From assembly GCA_030248215.1 (NCBI GenBank), contig JASANG010003066.1, forward strand, positions 62,001 through 126,000: a stretch of DNA of 64,000 bases, read 5' to 3'. The stretch is from Enoplolaimus lenunculus. Lineage: Eukaryota > Nematoda > Enoplea > Enoplida > Thoracostomopsidae. The translations under genes and the position numbers were made by a program. Below are positions 11,490 to 22,596 of this stretch, one piece after another. The notes beneath the pieces are model-generated. The model did no database searches. It had not been told where the DNA came from and worked only from the letters and a program-made list of their open reading frames with translations. The stretch's first letter is position 1; each line of letters opens with the position of its first letter.

Positions 11490-11821
11490 GGTCAATGTAA
11501 AGAACAGCGGCGGAACAGTATTATAAGCATATTCCTAAGCCTAAGCCTGAGCGTAAGAATGAGTTTATTCATAAGCCTAAGCGTAAAGAATGAGTTTATT
11601 CATAAGTGTAAGCCTAAGCGTAAGAATCAGCATATTCCTAATCCTAAGCCTAGAATCAGCATATTCCTACTCCTAAGCCTACGCCTAAGCGTAAGAATGA
11701 GCATATTCCTAAACCTAAGCCTAATCCAAGCAAAACAATTCGTCTAAAGCTTAAGCTTACTGTAATACAGTGCCACAGAAGAACATTCCGCCCCAGATCT
11801 TTACATTGGACAATTTTCGTA
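11490..11821 (-). mobile_element. TelMITE, expanded copy
   Basis: Starts GGTCAATGTAAAGAACAG and ends GATCTTTACATTGGAC. The interior holds several rounds of CCTAAGCCTAAGCGTAAGAA alternating with GAGxxTATTCxTAAG, so the repeat block was amplified within the element. No clear target-site duplication. Confidence 0.85.
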
Positions 11822-11883
11822 TAATTTATGACAAGTCTTAGTCGTAAAACAGTTTAGAAAACAAACATTTTGCCCAAAAAAAC

Positions 11884-12069
11884 TTATTTTTCTCTTATCC
11901 TTACACGTTTAGGATTACGCTTAATCTGGCAACCAACATATTTTGCTCTGACTAAGCTTCGACGTTGTAGAGCTTTAAGTCGTACGCACGAACCCGTGGC
12001 AATGGGGGCACCTATAGGTTCGGCCCTTTCTAGAACACATTTTCCTTTTTTGAATCGAAACTCCGACAT
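11884..12069 (-). CDS. Small basic hypothetical ORF, 61 codons
   Basis: An uninterrupted frame from ATG to stop encodes a 61-residue Arg/Lys-rich product (N-terminus MSEFRFKKGK, C-terminus RVRIREK) with three Cys. I do not recognise the family. It lies between repeats, and the opposite strand is also open, so chance is a serious alternative. Confidence 0.2.
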   Translation of the reverse strand: MSEFRFKKGKCVLERAEPIGAPIATGSCVRLKALQRRSLVRAKYVGCQIKRNPKRVRIREK

Positions 12070-12079
12070 GATCTAGTAA

Positions 12080-12885
12080 ATTTTTGCCAGTCCCCAATGT
12101 TTAGCTGGCTACAAACCCTGGACTCGTGTACATTACTCTTCACATATAATGTTAAGATTTTAGGTTATTTCTTAGTCGTAGACAAAGGCTTACACAAAAG
12201 CTAAAACGAAGACATCGCATAAGCCGTTTTTCTATTATCCAAAGCCTGCAAGCCAATAAGCATAAATGTGGCTGAAAAGCTGTACAAGAACCTGGACCAT
12301 TGCATCGAATATCCTTGGAACAGTTTCTTGGTCAAGTGCTAGAAAATTTTTTACTGATTCTATTGTCAAACTTTAAATATACACTTACGCCAACAAAATA
12401 CATTATTTAATGGCCACGCATGGCTCCTGATACCGTTTACCTTACGCACGCAGCCGCTACGCACACATTTACAGATTTCACGCCGTTTAGCAACGCTTAA
12501 ACCTAACTTAAATTCTAAGAGAGACGACGCGGAGTCGGGGCACTCTCTTAAGGTGTGGATTAGGGTTTGGTTTTAGTTTTGGTTTAGTTTTTAGTTTGAA
12601 ATATATTAACAGTGGCACAGCCATCTACAGGACCGATTACACTTGGCTTTTACTATTGCCACATTGGCGTCGATCGACCAATTTATCTTTATGCACTGCC
12701 AGTCCTCGAAACACGACTCAAATATTAAAGAGTTTCAAAATTTAAATTGGCAAAAAAAACTGTAACGAACCCGGGGTGCCGGGTCTCGCAGTTGCCCGTT
12801 AAAACCGATTAAGGGCTATTGCAGTTTTGCCTCCCATTAATATATACTGTCGGCATTTTCTTTAAGTCACCATTGTATATATATC
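12080..12885. other. Intergenic, nothing recognised
   Basis: No coding region recognised. A short GGTTTTAGTTTTGGTTTAGT run lies near 12570. Confidence 0.4.
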
Positions 12886-13080
12886 GGCCCATATATAGAA
12901 CAGGGCCGGAACGTTTTCCGGCGGGACTGTAATAGAGTACGCTTAAGCTTTAGACTAATTCTTTTGCTTAGGCTTTACACTTAGGCTTAGGCTTACGTAT
13001 AGGCTCATTCTTACGTTTAGGCTTAGGCTTAGACTTAGGTTTAGGAAGTGCGTACACTACTCCTGTTCTATACATTGACC
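12886..13080 (+). mobile_element. TelMITE, subtype B
   Basis: Starts GGCCCATATATAGAACAGGG and ends CCTGTTCTATACATTGACC. The interior has TTAGGC-type repeats with the CTCATTCTTACG spacer. Flanks are TATATAT on both sides, consistent with a duplication but low in complexity. Confidence 0.85.
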
Positions 13081-14030
13081 GTATATATATGTAATTTATA
13101 TACATCGGTGTAACGAGAGTTTAAGAAAAGGGGATATGTTCTATAACAATTTGTGGGGGAGACGCCCCTATATTGCAAACTGATACCGTGTCTAAAACCA
13201 TGATCAAAAATGCCGACGGGAGAGGTTGACACCAGAACCCTACCCCCTGACTGCGGACATGTATGTAGCTGTATATGCACTTCTAACTAAGCCATTATTA
13301 TCATGATTAATTACAAAGCATTTGCTGCGGCTAACTCCGACTTTGATTCAAAGGCGTAAACAATGAGGGTCGAAGACGTATTTCCCCTAAAGGTTCGAAG
13401 AAACGCGGAAATGGTGCTTGAACCGACATTCAAACAGCGTTCTGACGTTAATATAATTCGAGCAAAATTTTCTTGCTCGATGTGCTCGCTGCTCGCAAAA
13501 TACAACTCGAATGGGGTTATACCCATTCGAAATGAAATCTTCGCTACGGTCGTTGACTATACAATACATCAAATCAAATATATTATAGCTGATATTAGCT
13601 ATGTATTTTCGTTGTTTTAGATGGCTAACTTTTGTATATACGATTATTACAATTGACGCAGGTATCATAGTTTATATAAAAGGTGCTATATTTTTTGTGC
13701 CATTCTAAAGTTGAATTGGCCCCGAAAAGTGTTTTGAGTAAATTAGATTAGCCAAATTTAGGCTGATTGCATTAGTAATTTCTTGGTTCTTTTTTGCAAT
13801 TAATATACAATAAATTGCTTGGAATGCGTTTATTTTTAATGGGTCGAGTAATGCAGATTTGTCAACTTTTGTTGACTGTACCCAGAATATGAGGTTACGA
13901 TAACAATGAAATGTAATATAGTAAAGTGCTATTAATCGCGTAATATAGCGAATTCCTGTCACAAGTGAGCATAGAAACGGCCACAATCAGATATAACGCC
14001 TCGGTTTTATTAAAAACCTCTTCGATTGTA
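13081..14030. other. Intergenic, no gene recognised
   Basis: Short frames exist on both strands around 13311-13668, but none resembles a known family and they overlap one another. No repeat recognised. Confidence 0.4.
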
Positions 14031-14237
14031 CTCTGCAAAAAATGGTGAGTCCAAATTGAGTCTCGCCGAAATAGGCTTTACTGGACTACACAAACTGAGT
14101 CAAGTTGGACTCCGCCAGAGTCAGTGACTCAGTGAGTTAAATTTGACTCTATGGCGAAGTCGAATTTGACTCAGTTTGTGTAGTCCCGTAGAGTCTATTT
14201 CTGATAGAGTCATTTTGACTCACCATTTTTGGCAGTA
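14031..14237. mobile_element. GAGTCAAATT palindromic MITE
   Basis: Starts CTCTGCAAAAAATGGTGAGT and ends CACCATTTTTGGCAGTA with TA outside. It holds the same internal ACTACACAAACTGAGTCA palindrome as the copy at 10060-10279, with more substitutions. Confidence 0.8.
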
Positions 14238-14390
14238 TATAGGGTTATTGGGTTAAAAACAAACCAGGGTTGAATGATAAATTCAATTTTAAAAACTATA
14301 CCTTGGATTAAAATTTAAAGTTTCTGTTGTGAGTTGTTGGCGTACCAAATCTGTTCTTATAAAAGCAGGCGTCCGCAAAGCACTTTTATC

Positions 14391-14500
14391 CAGGGTACAA
14401 CCGGAAATAAAAATGGACCTCCACTGCTGGTTCCGGTAGGATTTCTGACGCAGGTTGACACAGTTTCAGCAGCTAAATTTTGGTTTAATTTCCATAATTT
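14391..14500. mobile_element. Fragment of the CAACCGG hAT-like MITE
   Basis: Begins CAGGGTACAACCGGAAAT and continues with GACCTCC and GGTTCCGGTAGGATTT, matching the reverse orientation of the complete copies. The remainder cannot be followed. Confidence 0.55.
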
Positions 14501-14639
14501 TTTATCAAACAGAAAGCTTTTACAAACCAATTTGTATCAGCACTTTACATTGCAGTCAGTCAGTCACACAGAAAACCGCTCCGCCCCTGATCTTTACATG
14601 AGCACACAGTGTGTCTAACCATTAATGCATTTGCAAAAT

Positions 14640-14721
14640 CTCTACAAGACGTGACAGTCTTCTCAAGCTCTGGCAAGCGAACACGTTAATATGAAATAGA
14701 AAATATTCATGCAAGAAAGGG
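14640..14721 (+). mobile_element. Deleted TTAA element, right end
   Basis: CTACAAGACGTGACAG and TCTCAAGCTC match the part just upstream of the tRNA-like core at 57281. AAATAGAAAATATTCATGCA, then AAGAAAGGG, match its right end, with TTAA following at 14722-14725. The tRNA-like core itself is missing. Confidence 0.65.
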
Positions 14722-14725
14722 TTAA

Positions 14726-15359
14726 ACATAAAGCTGTTTTCGCACAAAGTATTAACAGCGGCCAATGTTGTATTGTGTCTAGCAGGTGTTTGACTGTCTG
14801 CTTGGCCTTGTCACAAGCTGAACCCGATGCCATTGGTTCGCATATGGAACAATACTGCGAATTTACCATCTACAACCCAATATTGTCAAAGATAAAATCA
14901 CACTCAACGCCATAAACACGAAATCCTAATCCATCAATCATAAGCGTTTAAGGTATTCCAAAACAACTACGAACCAGTCCGCAAATGCTGTCAAACCATA
15001 CTTGTAAACCAGCGGAAAATATGCCGGAAAAATATTATCACGGGGTAGCAAGATTCTTAACTACGCACGGTATATTGAAATGTTCGCTGACCATCGTTCG
15101 CAGCTACCGAGAAACGTTTTTACCTCTACGATTCAGCAGTGTTATTGTTAAACTTGTAGCTTATCGTTAGGTTTAGGCATTTTGCGGGACGTTATATACC
15201 CTACATTCCGGTTGTATACCTCTATGATAAAAATAGCCAACCTAATTGATCACTATTTAACCTTAATATTGTGTAACCAGAACCTAAATTCAACTCGAAC
15301 AGAGACGGAAATGTTGGGATAGGAAACCTCGGACCAGAACCACAGGAAGTGACGGAGCG
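14726..15359. other. Intergenic, nothing recognised
   Basis: No gene or repeat recognised. Confidence 0.35.
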
Positions 15360-15450
15360 ACCATCTGGAGTTTCAAAATAAAAACTTTGTATTAAGATTT
15401 AATGCTAAAATTGCGGTTGAGTTCGCGGTCGCTGCGCTCGCGATGTCATA
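15360..15450. repeat. Dispersed repeat with CTAAAATTGCG motif
   Basis: Reads AAAACTTTGTATTAAGATTT, then GCTAAAATTGCGGTTGA, then a GCTGCGCTCGCGA block. It belongs to a family also present at 18880, 26215, 47325, 48357, 50750, 51840 and 53108. Confidence 0.6.
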
Positions 15451-15718
15451 AATACCCCCCAGCTCGCAAATTGGGACGGTTAGGTGAGTCCACCGTTATG
15501 GATTCGGTAGCTAGGGACTCTGGAGCATACACAACAGGACGTCGGCTAAACTGTAGGTATGACCTTTACAAATATTAAGATGTAATTTTTATAATTATAG
15601 TATTTATTGTTATTTTTTCTAGTATGCGACACAATGTAACATTTGATTTCTGAACGGTTCTGTGGTATATCAACGTTAATCAATGTCTTTTTATCATTAA
15701 AAAAAAATAAAATCGTTC

Positions 15719-15864
15719 GGCCAATGCATAGAGAACAGTGTCGTAACAGTAGTATACGCATATTTCTAAGCCTAAACATAAACAAAAAAATTGGTCTAAA
15801 GCTTAAGCTTTTACTCTGTTGCAAGGCCGCTGAAAAACGTTCCGCCGCTGATCTTTACATGAGC
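15719..15864 (-). mobile_element. TelMITE, hybrid ends
   Basis: The left end GGCCAATGCATAGAGAACAG is of subtype B and the right end CCGCTGATCTTTACATGAGC is of subtype A. The repeat interior is reduced to a few CTAAGCCTAAAC units. Confidence 0.75.
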
Positions 15865-16063
15865 GAATCATTCAAATTCATTGTTTTAAGTGTTTACTGA
15901 ATATTTTTAGGTTTGTTCTGTTTAATATATTTTTAATAGCATTTCTTTGCTGATTGGCTATGGTTGCCATTAGCATTTCTTTATTTTTTTTATTGTTATA
16001 TGTTTTAAAACTTTTTAAGCACTGTTATATATTGTCAGCTCTCAACTCGCTAGGAGACTACGC

Positions 16064-16219
16064 GGTCCTATAGCCAAGGGCGACCAGGGGAACGCAACCC
16101 CCAGGAAAAAATTTGACTCCCAAGAAAATTGTTAACCTTGCTTGTTAGTCAACGAAAACCCTTGTATGCCACGCCTGAACAATTTTTTGCCCATCTAGCA
16201 AGGTGAGCTGGCTACGGGC
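16064..16219 (-). repeat. Dispersed repeat with GTAGCCAGCTCACC end
   Basis: One end reads GGTGAGCTGGCTACGGGC. The interior includes AACGAAAACCCTTGTATGCC and a run near AAAATTTGACTCCC. In inverted orientation it matches the copies at 40837-41013, 43603-43770 and 52254-52414. Possibly a MITE with GGCCCGTAGCC ends. Confidence 0.65.
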
Positions 16220-16432
16220 GTGAGACTGCGGCTGGTAAAAATGGAATACGTTGAGGTTTCAAGTAACTTATACAAAGGGCGATAATTCACTTGAAGATAG
16301 GTCAACAATTCATTCTTCATGGTTCTAAGGTCTCAAATTTATTTTTCCCTCTACACGTCATCTTATTGAGCCGAACGACTCGCTAAAGCTGATTTGGCCT
16401 ATATTTTTGGTCTTAGAGTTGAGTAGAACGTC

Positions 16433-16671
16433 GACCAATGCAAAGAACAGGGACGGAACAGTTTTATAAGTATACGCCAAAGCCTAAGCCTAAGCGTAAG
16501 AATGAGCATATTCATAAGCCTAAGCTAAAGTCTAAGCCTAAGCGTGAGAATGAATATATTCCGAAACCTAAGCTTAAGCCTAAGCCAAACAAAGAAAATT
16601 AGTCTAAAGCTTAAGCTTACTATTTTCTAGTTCAATAGAAACACGTTCCGCCGTAGATCTTTACATGGGCC
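16433..16671 (-). mobile_element. TelMITE, subtype A
   Basis: Starts GACCAATGCAAAGAACAGGG and ends TAGATCTTTACATGGGCC. The interior alternates CCTAAGCCTAAGCGTAAGAA with GAGCATATTC. About 60 bp left of it (16380-16432) matches, inverted, the right flank of the copy at 19207-19467. Confidence 0.85.
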
Positions 16672-16738
16672 GCCTATTCAATATGGGCTAGTTCACGCGG
16701 GGGCATAATGACATTTTATAGAATTCACAGCCGAAGAT

Positions 16739-16911
16739 GGTCCATGTAAAGATCAGAGGCGGACCGTTTTTCTGTGTGACTGCAATACAGTAAGCTTAAG
16801 CTTTAGTATTTGCTTAGAATTAGGTTTACGCTTAAGTGTAAGCTCATTATTACGGTTAGGCTTAAGCTTATAAATATGCTTCTACCACTATTATGGCTTT
16901 GTCCTCTATAT
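16739..16911 (+). mobile_element. TelMITE, degraded right end
   Basis: Starts GGTCCATGTAAAGATCAGAG. The interior has TTAGGTTTACGCTTAAG-type repeats and CTCATTATTACGGTTAGG. The right TIR is decayed. Confidence 0.75.
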
Positions 16912-16915
16912 CGGA

Positions 16916-17327
16916 CGCGAGGGGGAATCATTTTGAGACGGGCCAAAATTTTTTTACAAATCTGACACCCTCCTCGGTAGTGCTTTAGCTACTAACCTAG
17001 CTATGTGATCTTGTTGTGTTGATAGCGTTTTTATTCAACACAAATACTCTTTTAGGCGGTGTATGACACATTTCGACCTGTCAAATTTAATTTAGGTTTG
17101 GAATTTAAACTTAAACGGTGTTGATACACGGCAAACGATAGTTTGTTTATGTCGAATACCGAGTTAAATATCCACAGCAGGAACTTCAAATTATATGTGT
17201 GTAAACAAGTAAAATATCCAATTCTCATCGCTTAAATATTTTCTAGCCAAGCTGGTTGCTTATATCTGCAGCCGACAACAACATATTTCGAGCAAAAATG
17301 TTCCTTCAGAACTAAAAATGTTATAGG
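16916..17327. other. Intergenic, nothing recognised
   Basis: No gene or repeat recognised. Confidence 0.4.
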
Positions 17328-17560
17328 GGCCCATGTAAAGATCAGGGGCGGAACGTATGTTAGTGGGACTGCAATAGAGTAAGCTTAAGTTTTAGACTAA
17401 TTTTTTGCTTGGCTTAGGCTTAGGCTTAGGCTTTTAGGCTTAGGCTTAGGCTTAGGCTTAGGCTTAGGAATATGCTCATTCTTAAGCTTAGGCTTAGGCA
17501 TAGGCTTAGGCTTAGGAATATGCTTATTATACTGTTGCGTCCCTGTGCTGTACATTGGCC
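17328..17560 (+). mobile_element. TelMITE, subtype A
   Basis: Starts GGCCCATGTAAAGATCAGGG and ends GTGCTGTACATTGGCC. Two blocks of near-perfect TTAGGC units (7-8 in the first) are separated by GGAATATGCTCATTCTTAAG. Confidence 0.9.
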
Positions 17561-17820
17561 GAACAATGTATAAACTAAATTGATGCTATTTCTATTCAAA
17601 ACAATGAAGATTTTAGTATTAATTTGCATACTAAAAGCTAAACAGCTGCAATAGTGTCCAAAATACGTATGTGGGCGTTCTAGGTTTAATCAGAACTATA
17701 CCGATCAATACATTAATTTTGATTTACAATTTAGCCGAGTTTGTGATATAAATTAAATGCATAGTTTGACAATAGATTGTCTGATTCTTATATGCTTTAC
17801 ATTAGGGCTATGAATACCGA

Positions 17821-17990
17821 ATTTTTTCGTCCCCCCGCTGGTTTTACCCAAAAATGATTGGATTTTGAAATATATTACATGTTTGAGTTTCTCATTACCT
17901 TCCCTGATCACATTCCATACCAAAATTTGAATTTTTGAAAAATTCGATTTTTAAGGTCCCGATGGCCCCTCGGTGACCGTAACATTTTTT
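17821..17990. repeat. Fragment of the GGGTTTTTCGG element
   Basis: ATGATTGGATTTTGAAATAT, TTTGAATTTTTGAAAAATTC and GATTTTTAAGGTCC follow one another, as in the left arm of the element at 35666-36681. Confidence 0.6.
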
Positions 17991-18032
17991 CAAAAAATTT
18001 AGACAAATTATATATAATTAGACGCAGCTTGC

Positions 18033-18195
18033 TGCCCATGCATAGAACAGGGCCGGAACAGTAGTATATAAGCATATTTCTAAGCCTAAGTCTAAGTCTA
18101 AGCCTTAGCCTAAGCAAAAACGTTAGTCTACAGCTTAAACTGACTCTATTACAGCCCCGCCGAAAAACGATCCGGCCCTGTTCTATACATGGGCC
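18033..18195 (-). mobile_element. TelMITE, subtype B, with perfect 8-bp TSD
   Basis: Starts TGCCCATGCATAGAACAGGG and ends CTGTTCTATACATGGGCC. CAGCTTGC flanks it at 18025-18032 and 18196-18203. The interior has several CTAAGTCTAAG/CTAAGCC units. Confidence 0.93.
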
Positions 18196-18211
18196 CAGCT
18201 TGCAATAACGT

Positions 18212-18360
18212 TATTTGAGTCAAATTCGACTCCACCAGAGTCAAACGTGCGACATAGTGAATCGAATTTGACTATGGTAGAGTCGAATTTAACTCAGTTT
18301 GCGTAGTGAGCAAAAGCCTATTCTCGAGAGAGTCAATTTCATTCCCCATTTTTTGCAGTG
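18212..18360. mobile_element. Truncated GAGTCAAATT MITE
   Basis: The internal palindrome GAGTCAAATTCGACTCC and the right end CATTTTTTGCAGTG are present; the left end is missing. Confidence 0.75.
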
Positions 18361-18598
18361 TACACATTCCTGTAGTTATCATTCTGAAGAAAATGCTTCT
18401 AAGTGCGAATAACTCAAGGAACTGCTATTTGCAGTACCTAAACCAGGTAAAAAAATTTCAAAATTTCAAATTTTAAATTAAATGTAGTTAAAACCAACTT
18501 ACGGTATGGATAGAATATTAATAGTTGCCCAGCGAAAAATGAAGTTTGCGACTTAAGAAAACAACTCAAAATTGGTTTCAAACATTTATTGTCATTTT

Positions 18599-18765
18599 GG
18601 CCCATGCATACAACAGGGCCGGATCGTTTTCCGGAGGGGCTATAATAGAGTCAGTTTAAACTTTAGACAAATTTTTTTGCGTACGCTTAGGCTTAGAGCT
18701 AGGCTTAGGCTTAGGCTTTAGGAATATGCTTAAATACTGTGCCGCCCCTGTTCTTTATACTGGTC
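18599..18765 (+). mobile_element. TelMITE, hybrid ends, near-perfect TSD
   Basis: The left end GGCCCATGCATACAACAGGG is subtype B; the right end CCGCCCCTGTTCTTTATACT, then GGTC, is subtype A. GTCATTTT (18591-18598) and ATCATTTT (18766-18773) form an 8-bp duplication with one mismatch. Confidence 0.88.
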
Positions 18766-18879
18766 ATCATTTTTAATATTTTTTTCACTAAAAACTGTGT
18801 TGTCTAAACACCAGTAAGACGGATATATAACCATATTCTACCCGGGTGGTGGATACATAACAGTGGACGTCAAAAAAAC

Positions 18880-18965
18880 TCGCGAGCGAAGCGACCGAGA
18901 AGCCAGACACAATTTTAGTACTGAATCGTAAGACAAAAAATATGATTTTGATTCATGCCGGTGGT
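18880..18965. repeat. Dispersed repeat with CGCGAGCGAAGCG motif
   Basis: CTCGCGAGCGAAGCGACCGA is followed by ACACAATTTTAGTACTGAAT and a GATTTTGATTCATG block. Same family as 15360-15450. Confidence 0.65.
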
Positions 18966-19206
18966 CAGCGTCTATCAACGCCCCACGCTGAATAAGCAAG
19001 TTTGTAAGACTCTTCAAAAAATATTACATGAATTATTAGTTGTTCGAGTCGACACTGAACGGAAATTGAATTTGTTTAAACCTAACTAACTCACAGCGCA
19101 TATTAGGACGATCCCACGGGACGTAGGATGGGTTTGGAGCTGTGGCTTTCAAATAAAGCGATAAAATCCTATATTCAATTTATCGTTTTAAAAGTATAGA
19201 CGTTCT

Positions 19207-19467
19207 GGCCCATGTAAAGACCAGGGGCGGAACGTTTTTGTGTCGGACTGCTATAGAGTAAGCTTAAGTTTTAAGACTAATTTTTTGCTAGACTTAGGCT
19301 TACGTTTAGGCTCAGGCTTAGGCTTAGGCTTAGGTTTAGGCTTAGGCTTAGGCTTAGGTTTAGGCTTAGGAATATGCTCGTACTTACGCTTAGGCTTAGG
19401 GTTAGGATGAGGCTTATGCTTAGGAATATGCTTATATTCTGTTCCGCCCCTATGCTTGACATTGGTC
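19207..19467 (+). mobile_element. TelMITE, reference copy with perfect 8-bp TSD
   Basis: Starts GGCCCATGTAAAGACCAGGG and ends GACATTGGTC. GACGTTCT flanks it at 19199-19206 and 19468-19475. The interior has a long run of TTAGGC/TTAGGT units, then GGAATATGCTCGTACTTACG and a second run. It has no coding content. Confidence 0.95.
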
Positions 19468-19788
19468 GACGTTCTTTACATCTCTAAAATCGAAAATATA
19501 GGCTAGATCAGCTTTAGCGAATTAGTTTTGAGAAACATTTTAGCGTATCGTATGCGAGCTACCGGTGAACATAAGAGTATCGTGTAAACGTTCAAATTAA
19601 GTTCCTGTTGCTGCTAATTTTGGTTTTTAGTTTCTAGTAACTTGATATTTTAGGCAAACTAAATTGAACCTAGAATTGCCTCTTAATGTAGGTATTGTAA
19701 CCCAAAATCGTTTAAGTAATGTTTTCTAATTCTTAATATCAGTTTATTCTGCTCAAAGAAACCAAAAAAAGCCATTTTTAGGGTGTAA

Positions 19789-19880
19789 CCGAATGTGTAC
19801 GTCCGGGGCCGCTGGCTGAAAATCGACCTTCGGTTCCGGTAGAATTTCTGCCCGACGTTCCGGCAATTTTGGTAGTGAAA
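19789..19880. mobile_element. Fragment of the CAACCGG hAT-like MITE
   Basis: AGGGTGTAACCGAATG, GAAAATCGACCTTCGGTTCC and GTAGAATTTCTGCCCGA match the inverted 3' end of the complete copies. Confidence 0.6.
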
Positions 19881-19993
19881 TTTTGCATAGTTTTGACAAA
19901 ATTTATTTGTTTGATTCGTTTCGTTTTTAACGTTAACCCAGTTTTATTTCGTTTTTTTTACCAATCCCCTCTCTTATTCGAGTCACTACAGTA

Positions 19994-20338
19994 CTCCCTA
20001 AAAGCTTAAACTAACTTGATTTAAGCTTAAGCTAATCCACCAGTATTAAACTAACTTTTTAGATTAACTAAGCTAACAGATTGCTTTATGCTTAAACTCA
20101 TTTAAAATCTTACATATTTTCAGTGTAAGCTAAACTTATTGAACTCTTTATACACGGCTGAACTTGTTACTTAATCTAAAAATAAGCTTACTTAAACTCG
20201 TGTTAAAAACTTAAAAACCTGTTAGTTCAAGTAAAACTTAAAATTCTAGTTCAGTTAGTCCGTCCAGCCATTTAAGTTTTACTTAAACTGAAATTCAAGT
20301 TTAGTTAAGCTATAATTTAAGTTTAAGTTTTTAGAGAG
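19994..20338. mobile_element. Stowaway-like MITE
   Basis: Left end CTCCCTAAAAGCTTAAAC and right end GTTTAAGTTTTTAGAGAG are inverted and flanked by TA. The interior is made of degenerate CTTAAACT/AGTTTAAG motifs. CTCCCT ends with TA duplications recall Stowaway (Tc1/mariner) elements. Confidence 0.75.
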
Positions 20339-20341
20339 TAC

Positions 20342-20400
20342 GTCACCTGTCGTCAACTGGTTAATAGATGCTAGACACAACTGAGAATACGCCTACTAAA
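20342..20400. repeat. Dispersed repeat fragment
   Basis: ACCTGTCGTCAACTGG and ACTGAGAATACG match the family seen at 5041-5113. Confidence 0.45.
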
Positions 20401-20717
20401 GCCTGTACAGGTGGTCAGGTGTCTTTGTTGTTGTTTTATTGCAACGTTTCAGCTTTAGGCATCATAATCGCAATGTTTTAGGTTAAGCTCAACCAATGAA
20501 GCATATTTTTCATAAAGTATTTTATATTATTCCACACTCCTTTGTACGCACATATTTCAGCTGCAATGGAACTAGCAAAAATTCTAGCGGCACCAAGGCT
20601 ATTTCCATTTAATCTATATGGTTTTGTTTTTAAGTCTATTTGCCTTTAGCACCAATAGTAAATAATCGCTATTTAACAAGAATGTGCACACCTTTCGAGT
20701 TTATCGCAACAAATTTT

Positions 20718-20808
20718 TTTCGAACGCCCCCCCCCAATCTCTGGATTGGCTGGCGCATAGCGAACGCCCCCTCGCGCCCCATCTCTGGGTTGACTGGCGC
20801 ATAGCAGT
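20718..20808 (+). repeat. Two-copy tandem repeat, ~45 bp unit
   Basis: CGAACGCCCCC...ATCTCTGG, then TTGxCTGGCGCATAG, occurs twice in a row; C-rich compared with the surroundings. Confidence 0.85.
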
Positions 20809-21099
20809 CGGTTTTCTTTCTCTTCGCTTCTTTAGTATAATTTCGTATGGAAAATATTCGAGTATCGCGTTTTAAACACCTCGGATACGAAATTGCAACA
20901 AATATATAAAAACAAACATTCGAATCCGAGTCAGTTCAGCGAATATCTGTTTACTGATGCAAAAATTGAGTCTCTCACGGGACCAACGAAATGTGATTCA
21001 GTGATCTATGAATTGTATATGTGTCCAAACAATTAAATATGCAACTGAGTTGTGGTGCTTCGAAATGGGTACCAAGAGGCACGACCCTTTCAGCTTTCA

Positions 21100-21590
21100 A
21101 TGATTTTGACAATTTCTGTTAACAAGAGTGGATAGCGACAAGAGTGTGCAACTCTTAGGGTCTCTCATGGTACAAAATGTACCACCGGTCGTTGCGATTT
21201 TCGCTGACCCCCCCTTGTTTAGAGGGGGTCGGTATCACATGAATGCCCCTAAATTTAGCTGTAAGAGGAGCATGTTTGACGCCGCATACATAAAGTGACA
21301 TGGGTCGCACCGGTTGTATCTCCCCGCTAAATAAAGGGGGTGGGGCAAAAACGCAACGAGTGCCGGGTATATTGGTTTGTACACAGAATGCACCCAGTTG
21401 CACACTCTTGATAAATAGCGATTATCCACTCTTGATTATACCAAGAGTGCGGATGATCACTCTTTATATAAAAAGAGTATGCAACCGGGTACATTCTGTG
21501 TACAAAAGAATGTAACCGGCACGCGTTTCGTTTCTGGCGGACCTCCTTTATTTTAAGAGGGGGTGTCAAGTTTGACCATTTTTTCAATTC
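21100..21590. repeat. Fold-back repeat with CAAGAGTG motifs
   Basis: Sequence around 21318-21420 (AAATAAAGGGGGTGGGG, AACGCAACG, GTACACAGAATGCACCC, TTGCACACTCTTG) is repeated in inverted order at 21468-21560. CAAGAGTG and its complement flank the centre. A related fold-back lies at 54280-54575. Confidence 0.7.
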
Positions 21591-21886
21591 TACACGTTGA
21601 AATATTGCAGTTATAAGTTAATCGCCGTTGATAATTTGAAAACCATACGCATTCTACATTTCAAACATCAACTACCCTCGTCTATCCACTCTAGATTATA
21701 CCGAGCAGATTTAAACGAATTAAAGTAGTTATATCTCGTGGATTTTTTACTTGTTTTTAATTGCTTTCATTTCTATGAAAATACTAAGGAATATTATCAC
21801 AAAATATACATGCCAAAACAGTGTATTTTGCAGCTGAAATAAACATTTTGCGGCCTTAGCGATTAAAACACTTTCTTTAATATTTA

Positions 21887-22087
21887 GGCCAATATAGAGA
21901 ACAGGTCCGAATTAGTATTATAAGCATATTTGTAAGCCTAAACCTAAGCCTAAGCCTAAGCGTAAGAATAAGTTTATTCCTAAGCCTAAATCTAAGCCTA
22001 AGCCAAGCAAAAAATTAGTCTAAAGCTTAAGCTTACTCTATTGCAGTCCCACAGAAAAACTTTCCACCCCTGATCTTTACATGGGCC
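21887..22087 (-). mobile_element. TelMITE
   Basis: Starts GGCCAATATAGAGAACAGGT and ends TGATCTTTACATGGGCC. The interior is CCTAAGCCTAAGCGTAAGAA-type. Flanks do not give a convincing duplication. Confidence 0.87.
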
Positions 22088-22596
22088 AATACAAGCATTT
22101 TTTTAAAATTAAGCCTTTAGATGTTCGTCTATTTGCCTAAAAACATTTTAAAACACACTGTTTGTCTCTCGAAACAGGCGCTAAGATCGAAATTTTAGTT
22201 TTAACACAATTTCTAAAATCGTCCATTCCTACATGAAATACTATTTTCAGTGTAAAATTCGGAGTTTGATTCTTATTCGACGAAAAGTACCTGTGGGTGG
22301 CTTTGAATATTTTCACTGGTCTCATTACATTTTTTTTCGCTTTTTTCAGCAACGTCTCAAAATTATTGCTATAAGCTGTACTTATGAAAGTAACCACACT
22401 CGCAATAAAACAACCCTTACAATTGCAAGCTTCAAATTTCGCTCTTAAAAAGGTTTTTAAAATAGTGGCACAGGTGTAAAATAATATTGCTTTTTTGGGG
22501 CCGATGTTAGCAATATTATTCAGCCGCCCACTTGGACACTGCAAAACTTTTAGGATATTGAGACGCTTAGGCGTAAGCTTAGGCTTTAGGTTAGCT
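22088..22596 (-). other. Interval between TelMITEs with an open frame
   Basis: On the minus strand one frame stays open from 22685 to 22137 (182 codons). It runs into the adjacent TelMITE, whose repeats keep frames open, and about 140 codons lie in non-repeat sequence. No family or domain is recognised. Treat as unproven. Confidence 0.2.

Noticed and set aside
17328-17560. Chromosome end or true interstitial telomere
   Set aside because: Repeats are short, bounded by TIRs and by target duplications elsewhere, and host genes lie on both sides.
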